From Prevotella brunnea (GTDB taxonomy: Bacteria; Bacteroidota; Bacteroidia; Bacteroidales; Bacteroidaceae): a stretch of 64,000 nucleotides of DNA. Shown here in pieces: positions 9,810 through 17,600 of the stretch; position 1 is the stretch's first letter; the number at the start of each line of letters is the position of its first letter. Below the pieces are notes generated by a model. It was not told where the DNA came from and made no database searches. It saw only the letters and a list, made by a program, of their open reading frames with translations. Location of the stretch: NCBI RefSeq assembly GCF_008016795.1, contig NZ_SDIK01000010.1, forward strand, positions 1 through 64,000, read 5' to 3'. The translations under genes were made by a program, and so were the position numbers.

Positions 9810-9846
9810 AGCTCTTAGCTTTCGGTCTCCAAAAGCTTAGCTTTTA
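9810..9846. repeat. Intergenic AAAAGCTTAGCTTTT repeat, copy 2
   Basis: Contains the perfect 15-nt inverted repeat AAAAGCTTAGCTTTT (9831-9845), preceded by a diverged module GCTCTTAGCTTTCGGTCTCC. Exact 15-mers also occur at 52983 and 62306. This copy and the 52983 copy bracket the prophage, which indicates host sequence on both sides. Confidence 0.6.
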
Positions 9847-9980
9847 AAACACAAAAGCAAAGACACAAAAGAGAAAAAGTCAAACCACTTATTTTCCGCA
9901 CTTTACAGACACAACAAAAAAGTGTAAAGAAATGATTGCACAGCAGTGTGAAATCACTTATCGACCACAATAAATCCGGC

Positions 9981-10043
9981 AAAACGAAATGTGATGCTCT
10001 GATAAAACGAAATGTGATTTTTTCAAGCAAAACGAAATGTAAT
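9981..10043 (+). repeat. Left-end cluster of three AAAACGAAATGT sites (probable transposase-binding sites)
   Basis: AAAACGAAATGTGAT occurs at 9981 and 10004, and AAAACGAAATGTAAT at 10029, with spacings of 23 and 25 nt. The same 12-mer occurs three times near the right phage end on the opposite strand. This mirrors the three-site attL and attR of Mu. The first site is 48 nt from the proposed left end. Confidence 0.6.
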
Positions 10044-10069
10044 AAAATAAAAACGCACAGCACAAAAGA

Positions 10070-10105
10070 GGTCGATTTGAAACCAATCATCAAATCGACC
10101 TTTTC
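10070..10105. terminator. Bidirectional-looking terminator after the thymidylate-synthase-like gene
   Basis: GGTCGATTTG (10070-10079) and CAAATCGACC (10091-10100) form a 10-bp stem with an 11-nt loop, followed by TTTTCT on the plus strand and preceded by AAAAGA (TCTTTT on the minus strand). It lies at the stop codon of the leftward gene and would end the left-arm transcript. Confidence 0.7.
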
Positions 10106-10106
10106 T

Positions 10107-10745
10107 CTATACATTAAGTTCAAACTTCACATTCTCATTTCCGTCAAGTAGTTCTTGTGTTCGTTCTAAATTGTTCTCATAAATGTGTACATTAGCAAGG
10201 TTGAGCGTTATAGACTTCAAAGGAAGCTCGATTTGCCGAGACATCAAATAAAGGTGATAGATGTCAGCAGGAAGCCCTAAATTGGCATCAGAACTGCGTT
10301 GATAGGCTGAAACAACTAACTCGCCTTCGTCTATTTGGAACTGCACAAGACTCAGACACGGGGCTTGATTGCTCTCGGCATTGGTTTCTCCAAGAAACAG
10401 CACATAATTTTTGCTATTTCGTTTCTCGTTGTTTATCTTCGCAATAAGTGGTGGAAGTTTCTCGAAATAAGTTGGGTAACTATTGACGAGCACGGAACCG
10501 CAATAGTCCCACCAGTTAATGCCTGCCTCGCGGTATTTTTCTACCTGTCGCTCTCCTTGCATGAATAGTTGCAGTTCGTTCTTCAGCTTTTTTCTGGCAA
10601 TGCCGTGGCTTTCAAATATATCAAGCAAGTCGGCAGGTGTAAGCGTGAGTTGCTCGTTAAGGCAGTATTTAATATTGCCTTTTTTGTTATGCTGCATCTT
10701 TCCTGTGCGCATAATCTTTTCTAAGATGTCGTGATACTTGTTCAT
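10107..10745 (-). CDS. Thymidylate synthase-fold enzyme, predicted dCMP hydroxymethylase
   Basis: 212 residues aligning along the length of thymidylate synthase. Visible positions are NELQLFMQG (E58 region), the Trp of INWWDYCGS, the catalytic Cys in NQAPCLSLVQF, the phosphate-binding YQRSSDANLG, and HIYENN near the C-terminus (His207/Tyr209 equivalents). Two changes stand out: the His after the catalytic Cys is Leu, and the substrate-selecting Asn of GLPFNI is Asp (GLPADI). Asp at that site is the known hallmark of dCMP hydroxymethylases, while Asn selects dUMP. I therefore infer a phage enzyme making hydroxymethyl-dCMP for modified DNA, but a diverged thymidylate synthase is the alternative. 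It is the last gene of the leftward block, 35 nt after the Dam-type methylase. Confidence 0.7.
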   Translation of the reverse strand: MNKYHDILEKIMRTGKMQHNKKGNIKYCLNEQLTLTPADLLDIFESHGIARKKLKNELQLFMQGERQVEKYREAGINWWDYCGSVLVNSYPTYFEKLPPLIAKINNEKRNSKNYVLFLGETNAESNQAPCLSLVQFQIDEGELVVSAYQRSSDANLGLPADIYHLYLMSRQIELPLKSITLNLANVHIYENNLERTQELLDGNENVKFELNV

Positions 10746-10780
10746 AGTCTGATAGTGTTTAATTGGTTTTTGAACGGTGT

Positions 10781-11614
10781 TTAACCAGCCTTTTTATAGA
10801 GCATCATGTCTGTGTAGGTGGCATTATAGTTCATGTGGGCATTGAATTCCACTTTCGTACATTTCTCAAACGGATTACCCACGGTCTTGTTTCTGCCTAT
10901 CCAATCGCACAATTCCAATATGGATGACTTGTTGCTCGTGAAATATACAAACGAGTGTCCTGCGAGCACGGTCAGCACATCAAGGTAGTCGGCAAGTCTC
11001 CAATACATCTTATAAGTACCGACTTCCGTACTCAGATATGGAGGGTCTACAAGAAACACAACACCTGGTGTATTTTTGTACTGATTGAACACTTGTTTAT
11101 AGTCTGACGACACAATTGTCAACCCGTCTAGATAGTCACAGCACAAAGGATAATCTGTTGAGCGCACATTATTGTACAAAGCCTCTTTGCGCATCTCATC
11201 TATACTCAGACGATACTTCATGGAGAACATAATGGAGGAAGATATTGTAATAAAGTCCAGATACCCATAACACTCCTGATGTTCTCTCAAGCACTCAAAT
11301 ACCTGTTCTCGTGCTTCTCCCGTGATAGGCTTATGTTTTGGTATTTCACGCACAATCTCTCTTAGTTCCGCAAGCAGCTCGTTTGTCTGTGGTATATGTT
11401 CCAGCCTTAGCCTGTACCCGTCAAAATCGTTATACACTACCTTTGAATGGGGTTTCTCGCATTTGGTAATATGCGACAACAAGCCGCTACCGCCAAACAA
11501 ATCCACGAATGTCGTTCCGTCGGGGAACTGCTCCAACACTTTTCTAAATTCCTTGGCAAACATCCGCTTTTGACCGACGAATGGAAGCGGTGCCGAATTA
11601 TATTGCTTTCTCAT
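10781..11614 (-). CDS. DNA adenine methylase (Dam/D12 class)
   Basis: 277 residues. The SAM-binding motif appears as TTFVDLFGGSGLLSH near residue 35, and the catalytic DPPY motif as LVDPPYLSTEVG near residue 190. The N-terminal PFVGQKRMFAKEF is the usual opening of the D12 class, which methylates adenine N6. No restriction endonuclease is adjacent, so this is an orphan phage methylase. It could protect phage DNA from host restriction or mark it for regulation. It lies next to the thymidylate-synthase-fold enzyme; together they form a DNA-modification module at the left phage end. Confidence 0.9.
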   Translation of the reverse strand: MRKQYNSAPLPFVGQKRMFAKEFRKVLEQFPDGTTFVDLFGGSGLLSHITKCEKPHSKVVYNDFDGYRLRLEHIPQTNELLAELREIVREIPKHKPITGEAREQVFECLREHQECYGYLDFITISSSIMFSMKYRLSIDEMRKEALYNNVRSTDYPLCCDYLDGLTIVSSDYKQVFNQYKNTPGVVFLVDPPYLSTEVGTYKMYWRLADYLDVLTVLAGHSFVYFTSNKSSILELCDWIGRNKTVGNPFEKCTKVEFNAHMNYNATYTDMMLYKKAG

Positions 11615-11667
11615 AACGAGAGCAAAGGTCGTGAGTTTCTGCTACAAACAAGAATATCCGTAATCAA

Positions 11668-11910
11668 TCATACTGCAAACAATTTGCAGTCGCTTTGAAA
11701 GTGCTTGATAAGGTCATACACCTTCCGTTCACTCACGGCATATTTGTCAGAGAGCACAGCCACGATGTAGGAAACTTTCTCGCCCTCATCAAGCAATTTC
11801 CGATAGTCCGCATACAAATCTATATATTCAGCATCCTCTATCCTGACACCTGCCGTATGCAGGTTTTTCAGGAGTTCCCTGTTAATTTTTACAATCTCAA
11901 CTATCTTCAT
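11668..11910 (-). CDS. Small phage protein, possible helix-turn-helix
   Basis: 80 residues from the ATG at 11910; the frame is open further upstream to 12006, but that part runs through the inverted repeat at 11938-12035 and is unlikely to be coding. The C-terminal part (IVAVLSDKYAVSERKVYDLIKHF) resembles a recognition-helix segment of a small DNA-binding fold. The N-terminal part is helical (VKINRELLKNLHTAGVRIED). No function is recognised. It is in the same direction as the methylase, 53 nt upstream of it, so it could regulate the left-arm genes. Confidence 0.6.
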   Translation of the reverse strand: MKIVEIVKINRELLKNLHTAGVRIEDAEYIDLYADYRKLLDEGEKVSYIVAVLSDKYAVSERKVYDLIKHFQSDCKLFAV

Positions 11911-11925
11911 ATCCAATAATTTTAG

Positions 11926-12066
11926 TATATTTGCATCGCCAATCATTTTTAACAACAATAAGAAACCCATAGGGTGTGACAGAGGGTATTGGCCCCCGGT
12001 CAGCATCCTATGGGTGTGTTGTTAAAATGATTGGCGTCGTATTAACAGGCCGGGGGCTTTTTTATA
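11926..12066 (+). ncRNA. Candidate structured RNA with pseudoknot and terminator (unverified)
   Basis: On the plus strand TATATTTG (11926-11933) resembles a -7 box, though no -33 TTTG is found. Downstream, GCCAATCATTTT...AACAACA (11938-11957) pairs with TGTTGTTAAAATGATTGGC (12017-12035), and ACCCATAGG (11965-11973) pairs with CCTATGGGT (12007-12015). The loop holds GGCCCCCGG (11991-11999), which can pair with CCGGGGGC (12050-12057) just before TTTTTT. The result is a long stem plus either a pseudoknot or a competing terminator. It is opposite in direction to the surrounding genes. Function unknown; it may instead be a DNA-level inverted repeat. Confidence 0.4.
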
Positions 12067-12092
12067 TCCCTCCCCCGAGGGGACTCTCCTAA

Positions 12093-12377
12093 CTATCCAC
12101 TATACTTGAAATAGTTGCTTCCAAGCATCCGGACGCTCCAATAGTAGCACAAGGCCACCAAGGCGCACCACATCGCCTTTGCAGGTGCGAAGCCGCTCTT
12201 GGCAATCTTTCTGAAGCAGTTCACGAACAGGCGGAAATCAGCCGCCTTCCGGTCGCGCTCGCTGCCCCCGCGGTCGTAGTCATCATCGTGGATGCAGCAC
12301 GCCGCGTAGAACAGTCCAGCATACGGTGGAGTGAACCAGCGGAATATCCCGGTTTGGCAGCCACAGCCCTTACTCAT
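12093..12377 (-). CDS. Phospholipase A2-like phage protein
   Basis: 94 residues from the ATG at 12377, which overlaps the previous stop by 8 nt (ATGAGTAA). The core FYAACCIHDDDYDRGG followed by KAADFRLF resembles the Cys-Cys/His-Asp active-site segment of phospholipase A2-like folds found in some phages and bacteria. The N-terminus is Cys-rich (SKGCGCQTG), and a hydrophobic segment lies at about residues 68-85 (MWCALVALCYYWSV). A membrane-attacking role in entry or lysis is inference; the family match rests on this motif only. It is the last gene of the tail/DGR block. Confidence 0.5.
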   Translation of the reverse strand: MSKGCGCQTGIFRWFTPPYAGLFYAACCIHDDDYDRGGSERDRKAADFRLFVNCFRKIAKSGFAPAKAMWCALVALCYYWSVRMLGSNYFKYSG

Positions 12378-12864
12378 GGGCCGCCTCCTCTCCGTATGCC
12401 GACCAGTCGATGGCATCTTTCTCTTTCCATCCTGTAGCGAGGGTAGTCTGGATATAGGTCATCGCCTTGACATAGAAGTCCGTCAATTCGTCGAGCATTT
12501 CAAACTTGCGGTACTGCGGCTGCCCGTCCGTCCCGAACTTGAACGTTACCGGCAAGATTGCCCCTGCAGTCTGCACGGCAAGGTCGTATGCCGACTTGTA
12601 GTTGAACTGGTTCTCCGCCGAAAGCCACACGGGCATGTCCTCGTAGGTGAAGCCCGACAATATCGCCTCGTCCACCTTTGCGTTGTACCATGCAAGGATA
12701 AGGCCCTTCATCTCCTCCAGCGTAGGACGGTGCCCGAACTCTTGCTCCATATAGTCCGCCGAGCCGTCCTCATGTTTCCGCACGTCCCAGCGGACGCGCC
12801 ACTTTCCTTTCACGGGGTTAGTGCATTCCAGCAACTCCACCTCCGCACTTCCTTGTACTCTCAT
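12370..12864 (-). CDS. Tail-fibre-associated protein (DUF4376-like)
   Basis: 164 residues. The central and C-terminal part (SGFTYEDMPVWLSAENQFNY, then KFEMLDELTDFYVKAMTYI and TTLATGWKEKDAIDW) resembles the DUF4376 pattern of small proteins encoded next to phage tail fibres. Its ATG overlaps the reverse transcriptase stop by one base (TGATG), so translation is probably coupled. A chaperone or assembly role for the receptor-binding protein is an inference from position. Alternatively it is a DGR accessory protein, as no canonical Avd gene is visible. Confidence 0.5.
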   Translation of the reverse strand: MRVQGSAEVELLECTNPVKGKWRVRWDVRKHEDGSADYMEQEFGHRPTLEEMKGLILAWYNAKVDEAILSGFTYEDMPVWLSAENQFNYKSAYDLAVQTAGAILPVTFKFGTDGQPQYRKFEMLDELTDFYVKAMTYIQTTLATGWKEKDAIDWSAYGEEAAHE

Positions 12865-14165
12865 CAGCTAAAAACATATTTGGTCCTACCTTTGCCGAAG
12901 GTTTCCGTGCGGATTGTCGTCTCGAACGGGAAGCCGTCCGGCAGTTCACTAATTTGTGCGAGGATGTTCTTCATCTCCTCGCTGTTGGTAAAGAACTTCT
13001 TTGGCTCGCCGTTCTGCTCGATACTGACGATGCAGCGGTCCTCGCCCTGCTCCGTGTGGATTCCCGTCTCGTAGTCCTTGACCACGATGGGGAGATTTAC
13101 CAACTCCCTGATGCTCACCACAGCACCAGGGAAACGCTTCTTGCCGTCCTCCGGCTTGTAAGCGATTTTCAAATCCTTAAAAGATTTCATTTGTTTGCCT
13201 GTTAATTTATGAAACATATTATTACAGTCGGCATGCTTGGCCATCCCATAGAGGGAGGCTATGATTTCATGCCGTCTCTTTCTTGATTTCACTTCATTAA
13301 GTTTCGAAGCAGCCTTTTTTTTGATACGCTTACGCAAACGGATATAGTCAGGACGTATCACATAGCCGAGGAAGTCAATGCCTTCCGTTACAGGGAATAC
13401 GCGCTCATTTTCCTTCACCTTCAGGCCGATGCTTTCCACCTGCCGGTGTACGATTTCGCGTATTTCCCAAAGTTCCTGCTTGGACCCTGCCAGCACCACA
13501 CCATCATCGCAATAGCGGTAGAAGTGCCGCACGCCAAAACCGTCCTTCAGCACATGGTCCAAGTGAACGGACAGCAACAGATTCCCAAGCCCCTGAGAGG
13601 AGCGGAGTCCTATGCTCAGTCCTCTTGGCATCATACGCACGAAGCCGTCGAGCATAGTAATGAGGCGTCTGTCCTTGAATATCCTCCTCACGCAGTCCAT
13701 AACCGTGTCCTGGTCGATGCTCTCGTAGAACTTGCTGATGTCGAACTTGTAGCAGTAGCGTGTCGTTTCAGGCTGTTCCTGCATATCCCTGTGGATATAC
13801 GCCAGCAGGTCGTGCATGCCGCGCTCCTTGATACTCGCCGAGGTAGTGCGGATAAAGTGCTTCTTCAGGTGCCTGTCCACCACGGCCATGATGGCATGTA
13901 CCGCTATACGGTCCTTCATCGTCAGGATCTGGATGCGGCGTATTTTGCCGTTTTCGTTGATTTCACGCTCGCGGTAGTCCCTGACGGTGTAGGTGCCGGC
14001 CTTGATACGGTCGCCGAGTTCACGGATGACCTCCTCACGGTGCGCCAGCAGCCATTGTCCCTGCCGGCTCTCCTTCCGCCTGGTACCGCGGAGTACCTGG
14101 TCGAACGAGTCCGACATATTGGAGTATTCGACTACCTCCTCGATGATGTAACCTTCCCTGCGCAT
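12864..14165 (-). CDS. DGR reverse transcriptase with C-terminal extension
   Basis: 433 residues. The polymerase core shows YKFDISKFYESID (motif with first catalytic Asp), the DGR-typical IGLRSSQ (GxxxSQ in place of the QGxxxSP of other reverse transcriptases), and YRYCDDGVVLAG (catalytic YxDD type). Thumb-like helices follow to about residue 330. The last 105 residues (from about MKSFKDLKIAYKP) form a separate beta-rich domain (VVKDYETGIHTEQGEDR, FPFETTIRTETFGKG) not part of a minimal DGR enzyme. It copies the template repeat at 14379-14491 with adenine-specific errors into the variable repeat. It sits directly downstream of template and target, the standard DGR order. Confidence 0.95.
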   Translation of the reverse strand: MRREGYIIEEVVEYSNMSDSFDQVLRGTRRKESRQGQWLLAHREEVIRELGDRIKAGTYTVRDYREREINENGKIRRIQILTMKDRIAVHAIMAVVDRHLKKHFIRTTSASIKERGMHDLLAYIHRDMQEQPETTRYCYKFDISKFYESIDQDTVMDCVRRIFKDRRLITMLDGFVRMMPRGLSIGLRSSQGLGNLLLSVHLDHVLKDGFGVRHFYRYCDDGVVLAGSKQELWEIREIVHRQVESIGLKVKENERVFPVTEGIDFLGYVIRPDYIRLRKRIKKKAASKLNEVKSRKRRHEIIASLYGMAKHADCNNMFHKLTGKQMKSFKDLKIAYKPEDGKKRFPGAVVSIRELVNLPIVVKDYETGIHTEQGEDRCIVSIEQNGEPKKFFTNSEEMKNILAQISELPDGFPFETTIRTETFGKGRTKYVFS

Positions 14166-14378
14166 CTTTTCGTTTTACTTATTTGTTGTTTATCACTTGA
14201 AGGCGAGCCTTCCTTTCTCCGGGCCTGAGTTCTTCGAGCCTTGGTGTGGCCTACCAAACTCTACCCGACACTTGATGTTTCGGCTTTCCACTTTATATGT
14301 GCTTTTGCCGTGGCTTGTCCTCCTCGGTGCGGTATCGAGGGACACGTCCCTCCTTGCCGTGGAACCGATTGATAGTTT

Positions 14379-14491
14379 GCCAGACGCGAGCCGACATTCG
14401 AGTTCGAATCCGATGCACCGTTATTCGCATTCGAGTTCGATACACCGCCAGCCGCATTCGCGTAGTTGTAGCCGCGATAGACCACACGGGA
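14379..14491 (-). repeat. DGR template repeat (TR)
   Basis: 113 nt on the minus strand, equal in length to the variable repeat at 14717-14829. The two differ at 10 positions, and in all 10 the template has A on the coding strand. The template has 22 adenines, clustered in AAC and AAT codons, so 12 are unchanged. It lies in the non-coding gap between the target gene (stop at 14650) and the reverse transcriptase (start 14165). Confidence 0.95.
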
Positions 14492-14649
14492 TATGGAGAA
14501 CACCGCCGTAATATCAAGTGCAAAGGTACTCATTTTCAGCGAGGCGGCGTAATTTTACAACCAACATCGACGGGCTTACGCCCGTATCCCGATGTCCTCG
14601 TTCCTCGGACATCACGCTTTGTCGCTACGCTCCCGCTTTGCGCTTTCGC
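14492..14649 (-). promoter_or_regulatory. DGR spacer with two perfect hairpins downstream of the target gene
   Basis: After the target gene stop, on the minus strand, comes GATGTCC (9-nt loop) GGACATC at 14613-14591 and then ACGGGC-GTAA-GCCCGT at 14585-14570. Hairpins or cruciforms shortly downstream of the variable repeat assist retrohoming in the Bordetella phage DGR, so these are candidates for that role. The rest of the gap to the template shows no gene. Bases 14166-14378, between template and reverse transcriptase, also hold nothing I recognise. Confidence 0.5.
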
Positions 14650-17600
14650 CTACGCAACCTCGCTCGCCGCCTTATACGCCCCCACGCTCTGCGCCCTCAC
14701 GATTCTGCCGCGGAAGGCCAGACGCGAGCCGACATTCGAGTACGAAACCGATGCACCGCTACCCGCATTCGAGTACGATACACCGCCAGCCGCATCCGCG
14801 TAGCCGCAGCCGCGATAGACCACACGGGACTGTGCACCGCTGAACCAGTATTTGTCAGAGTAATAACTCGAGGACGAGCCCACCACGTTGCCCACCGGTA
14901 TCACGTCCATATACTTCCCGTGAGCCACCGCCGTTATCCAGTAGTCGCTGTTCGACGTTCCTTTCACCCAGCGCACACTGCCGTCCGGTAGCCATATCCG
15001 CCACTTGGCATAGCTCCCGCTGTCGTTCGGTACGTCCACGCTGTCCATCATATCCCACTTGTTCCCGTAGATATCCTCATAGCCCATACAGCAGATATTG
15101 TTCACCTGTGTCACTGCTGCACCGCCATACTCGTCTACGCTCCTGTACCAGGCATATTGGTGCACGCCATAGTCCACGATACTATTCGTAACGCCACTGC
15201 TGACGCCGCTCGCCTCCGTATAGCCGATAGTGTCCTGCATGCCACGCTCTGCCGTGCCACCCGTCGTGCGGTTGTTCGTGTGCTGTCCGGCTCCGCACTG
15301 TTCCTGAGCGTTCCTACGCCCGTAACAGGCGAAGAATAGGTTGGCAATGCGTGAGTGCATCAGCGCATCTATCTGTTGCATGCCACGCTGAACACTGTAA
15401 TAATGGAAGTCCGTCCAAGTCATGCTTGCCGTCGTGCTGCCACCAGTAATGGCCGCACGTAGTTTGGAACCGATAACCGTAGAGCCGACTACGGCACAGA
15501 GATGCTCGTCGTTCGCCACCCATTCCGGCTCCATGTCCTCTATCCGCGTGCTGTTACTTAGGACTACGCAGTCGAACTCCGCCGTGTTCAGGATGGTGAA
15601 GTGCAGGTTCACGGCCGTCGCCGGCACGTCGGCTATCAGGTACATGCCCGCCTCGAACTTGTTGCCGATGGTCGGAACGACAACCGACTTCACGACCTTG
15701 CCCTCCGCGTCCACGAACACCGAACCGATGAGGTTCGTGCCGGGAACGCTTGGGAAGCGGACACGCTTGAAACCTTCCACACCTACCTTGCACACGCTGT
15801 AAGTTGTATCGTTCGTATAGGAGTTCTGCAGCGTCTCCTTGCCGCTCGTGATTTTCTTGCCCGGCAATACGCCGCCCTGCGTCCTCCTGATGTCCTCCAG
15901 CGTCAGCACGGTTGCCTTGGGACTGTCCGGCTTGTGTGCGGCATCGTTGCTGCTGTAGCAGCTGTAGTGCTTTCCCTTCAGATAGTCGTTGATACCCTTG
16001 CTCCAGAAAAACGGCTCGTACATCATCCAGTCGCCTTCCGTACCGTCCAGCTTCGCCTCCGTGCCGTCTGCGTACTTGTTGCTGTTGGCATCGTCAAGGG
16101 GGTAGTAGGTCATCTCGCCGTCGAGATTGTTCACCGTCGTATCCTGCCCGGCCATGTTCACGTTACGCGTGGTGGCTTTCTTGGTGACCTTTGCCAGCAC
16201 GCGGTGCCGTTGTTTCAGAATGGCCGTAACATGGCCGCTGGGTATGTAGGCCGTTCCGTTTCTGTAGCCCGTGCCGTTGTCAAGGTTCGTCACGTTGGCG
16301 TCGTCGGCCACTGCGTCGTCGAACTCTATCACCGTGTAGTCCGGCTGTCTGATGTTGAGTTCCGGGAATTTTTCGTGCATGGCAGCGTATTCACCGTCTT
16401 CCATATATGCCGTAAGGTGCACGGTACCCACAAGTGCGCAGTAGTCCACGGCATTACCTTCCGCATCCACGCCCTTGAGTGCCTTGTACTTGGCGAGCAG
16501 CGTACCGTCATCTTTCATGTCAATGCCCTCGATGCGTACGCGCTCCACATTTATACACCTGCCGATGATGGTTTGCCAGTCCAGATTCGGACAGCCGGCA
16601 AAGCGCAGCGTCTTCACCGTGCGCCAGTTCTGCAGTGTCAGTCCGCTGTCCTTCAGTTCCGGCAGATACCCCAGCTGGAGCGTCTGTATGTTGCCACCCA
16701 GCTTGAGTGTCTTTGCCGGTGCGCCCGGTGCAATCAGCACAGCCTGTACGTCCACGCCCCGTGCGTCCAGCGTCTTCAGTCTTGTCTGCGGCGTGAAGTC
16801 CAATTCCTGGCTTGACAGCGTACCCGTCCTGGCGTTCGTCTGTCCGTAGAGATTGATGTCCGTCAGCTGGCGACACTGGTCAATTACCATGCACCAGCCC
16901 GTCGAGCCGCTGCCGGCCGTCTGCAGGTTGAGTTTCCTGAGAGCCTTGCACTTGTTCAGGTTCACATCGCCCGTCAGGTTGTCCGCAGCCCCGCGCATGT
17001 CCAGCTCCGCAATGCGGCTTGCGCCATAGATGCGGATAGGGTCGTTTACGGTAAAGGCATTCGCAAAGGTCAGCGTCACCTTGCCGCCTTTCTCCGCACG
17101 ACGGCTTGCCTGCAGGTGCGGGGCATTGTTCGTGCCGTAGCCGAAGTAATATAGGTCGCCGGCCGTCACCGTTATGGTGTTGGCCGGAGCGTCAGCCTTA
17201 CGGCTCATATACATATCGATGTTGTCAGAAAGGAAGTTGCCCGTCTCGTATTTCGCGTCGAGCAGGGAAAAACGGTTTTTGATGAACCAGTGCCGGAACG
17301 CCTGCTTGTCGCCCTTGAGCGCATAGATGTAGGGGTACTTCACCAGCTGTCCTTTCACGATCACGCCTTCCGTCTGCGGCTTGATGTACTTCAGTGCGCC
17401 GCTCTTGTTGTAGACACGGCCACACCAGTTGCCCTGCTGCTCCTTATCAAACACCTCACTCGCACGCTCCTCTGTCAGGTAGGTACGAATCTTCCCAGCC
17501 ATCCTGACAATATCGTCCTTCAGGTTGGCCAGTACCAGGCACCACAGCCAGGAGTCGTATCCCTCGAAGGCATACTTCGACTTCTCCGCGTCCCAGGTCT

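Noticed and set aside
9981-10043. Three regularly spaced repeats considered as a CRISPR array
   Set aside because: Repeats are only 12-15 nt with 8-11 nt between them, with no cas genes; the inverted set at the other phage end fits transposase sites better.
9815-10123. Minus-strand frame of 102 codons across the left phage end
   Set aside because: It is made of the AAAACGAAATGT repeats and AT-rich DNA and shows no protein-like composition.
12331-13074. Long plus-strand frames opposite the reverse transcriptase and tail genes (also 20734-21558, 22628-23683, 24983-25948)
   Set aside because: They lie entirely antisense to well-supported genes, have no recognisable domains or ribosome sites, and are explained by the codon bias of the G+C-rich minus-strand genes.
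14261-14533. Minus-strand 90-codon frame covering the template repeat
   Set aside because: It mirrors the variable repeat's coding frame because the template is a copy of it; no start, ribosome site or stop context suggests a protein.
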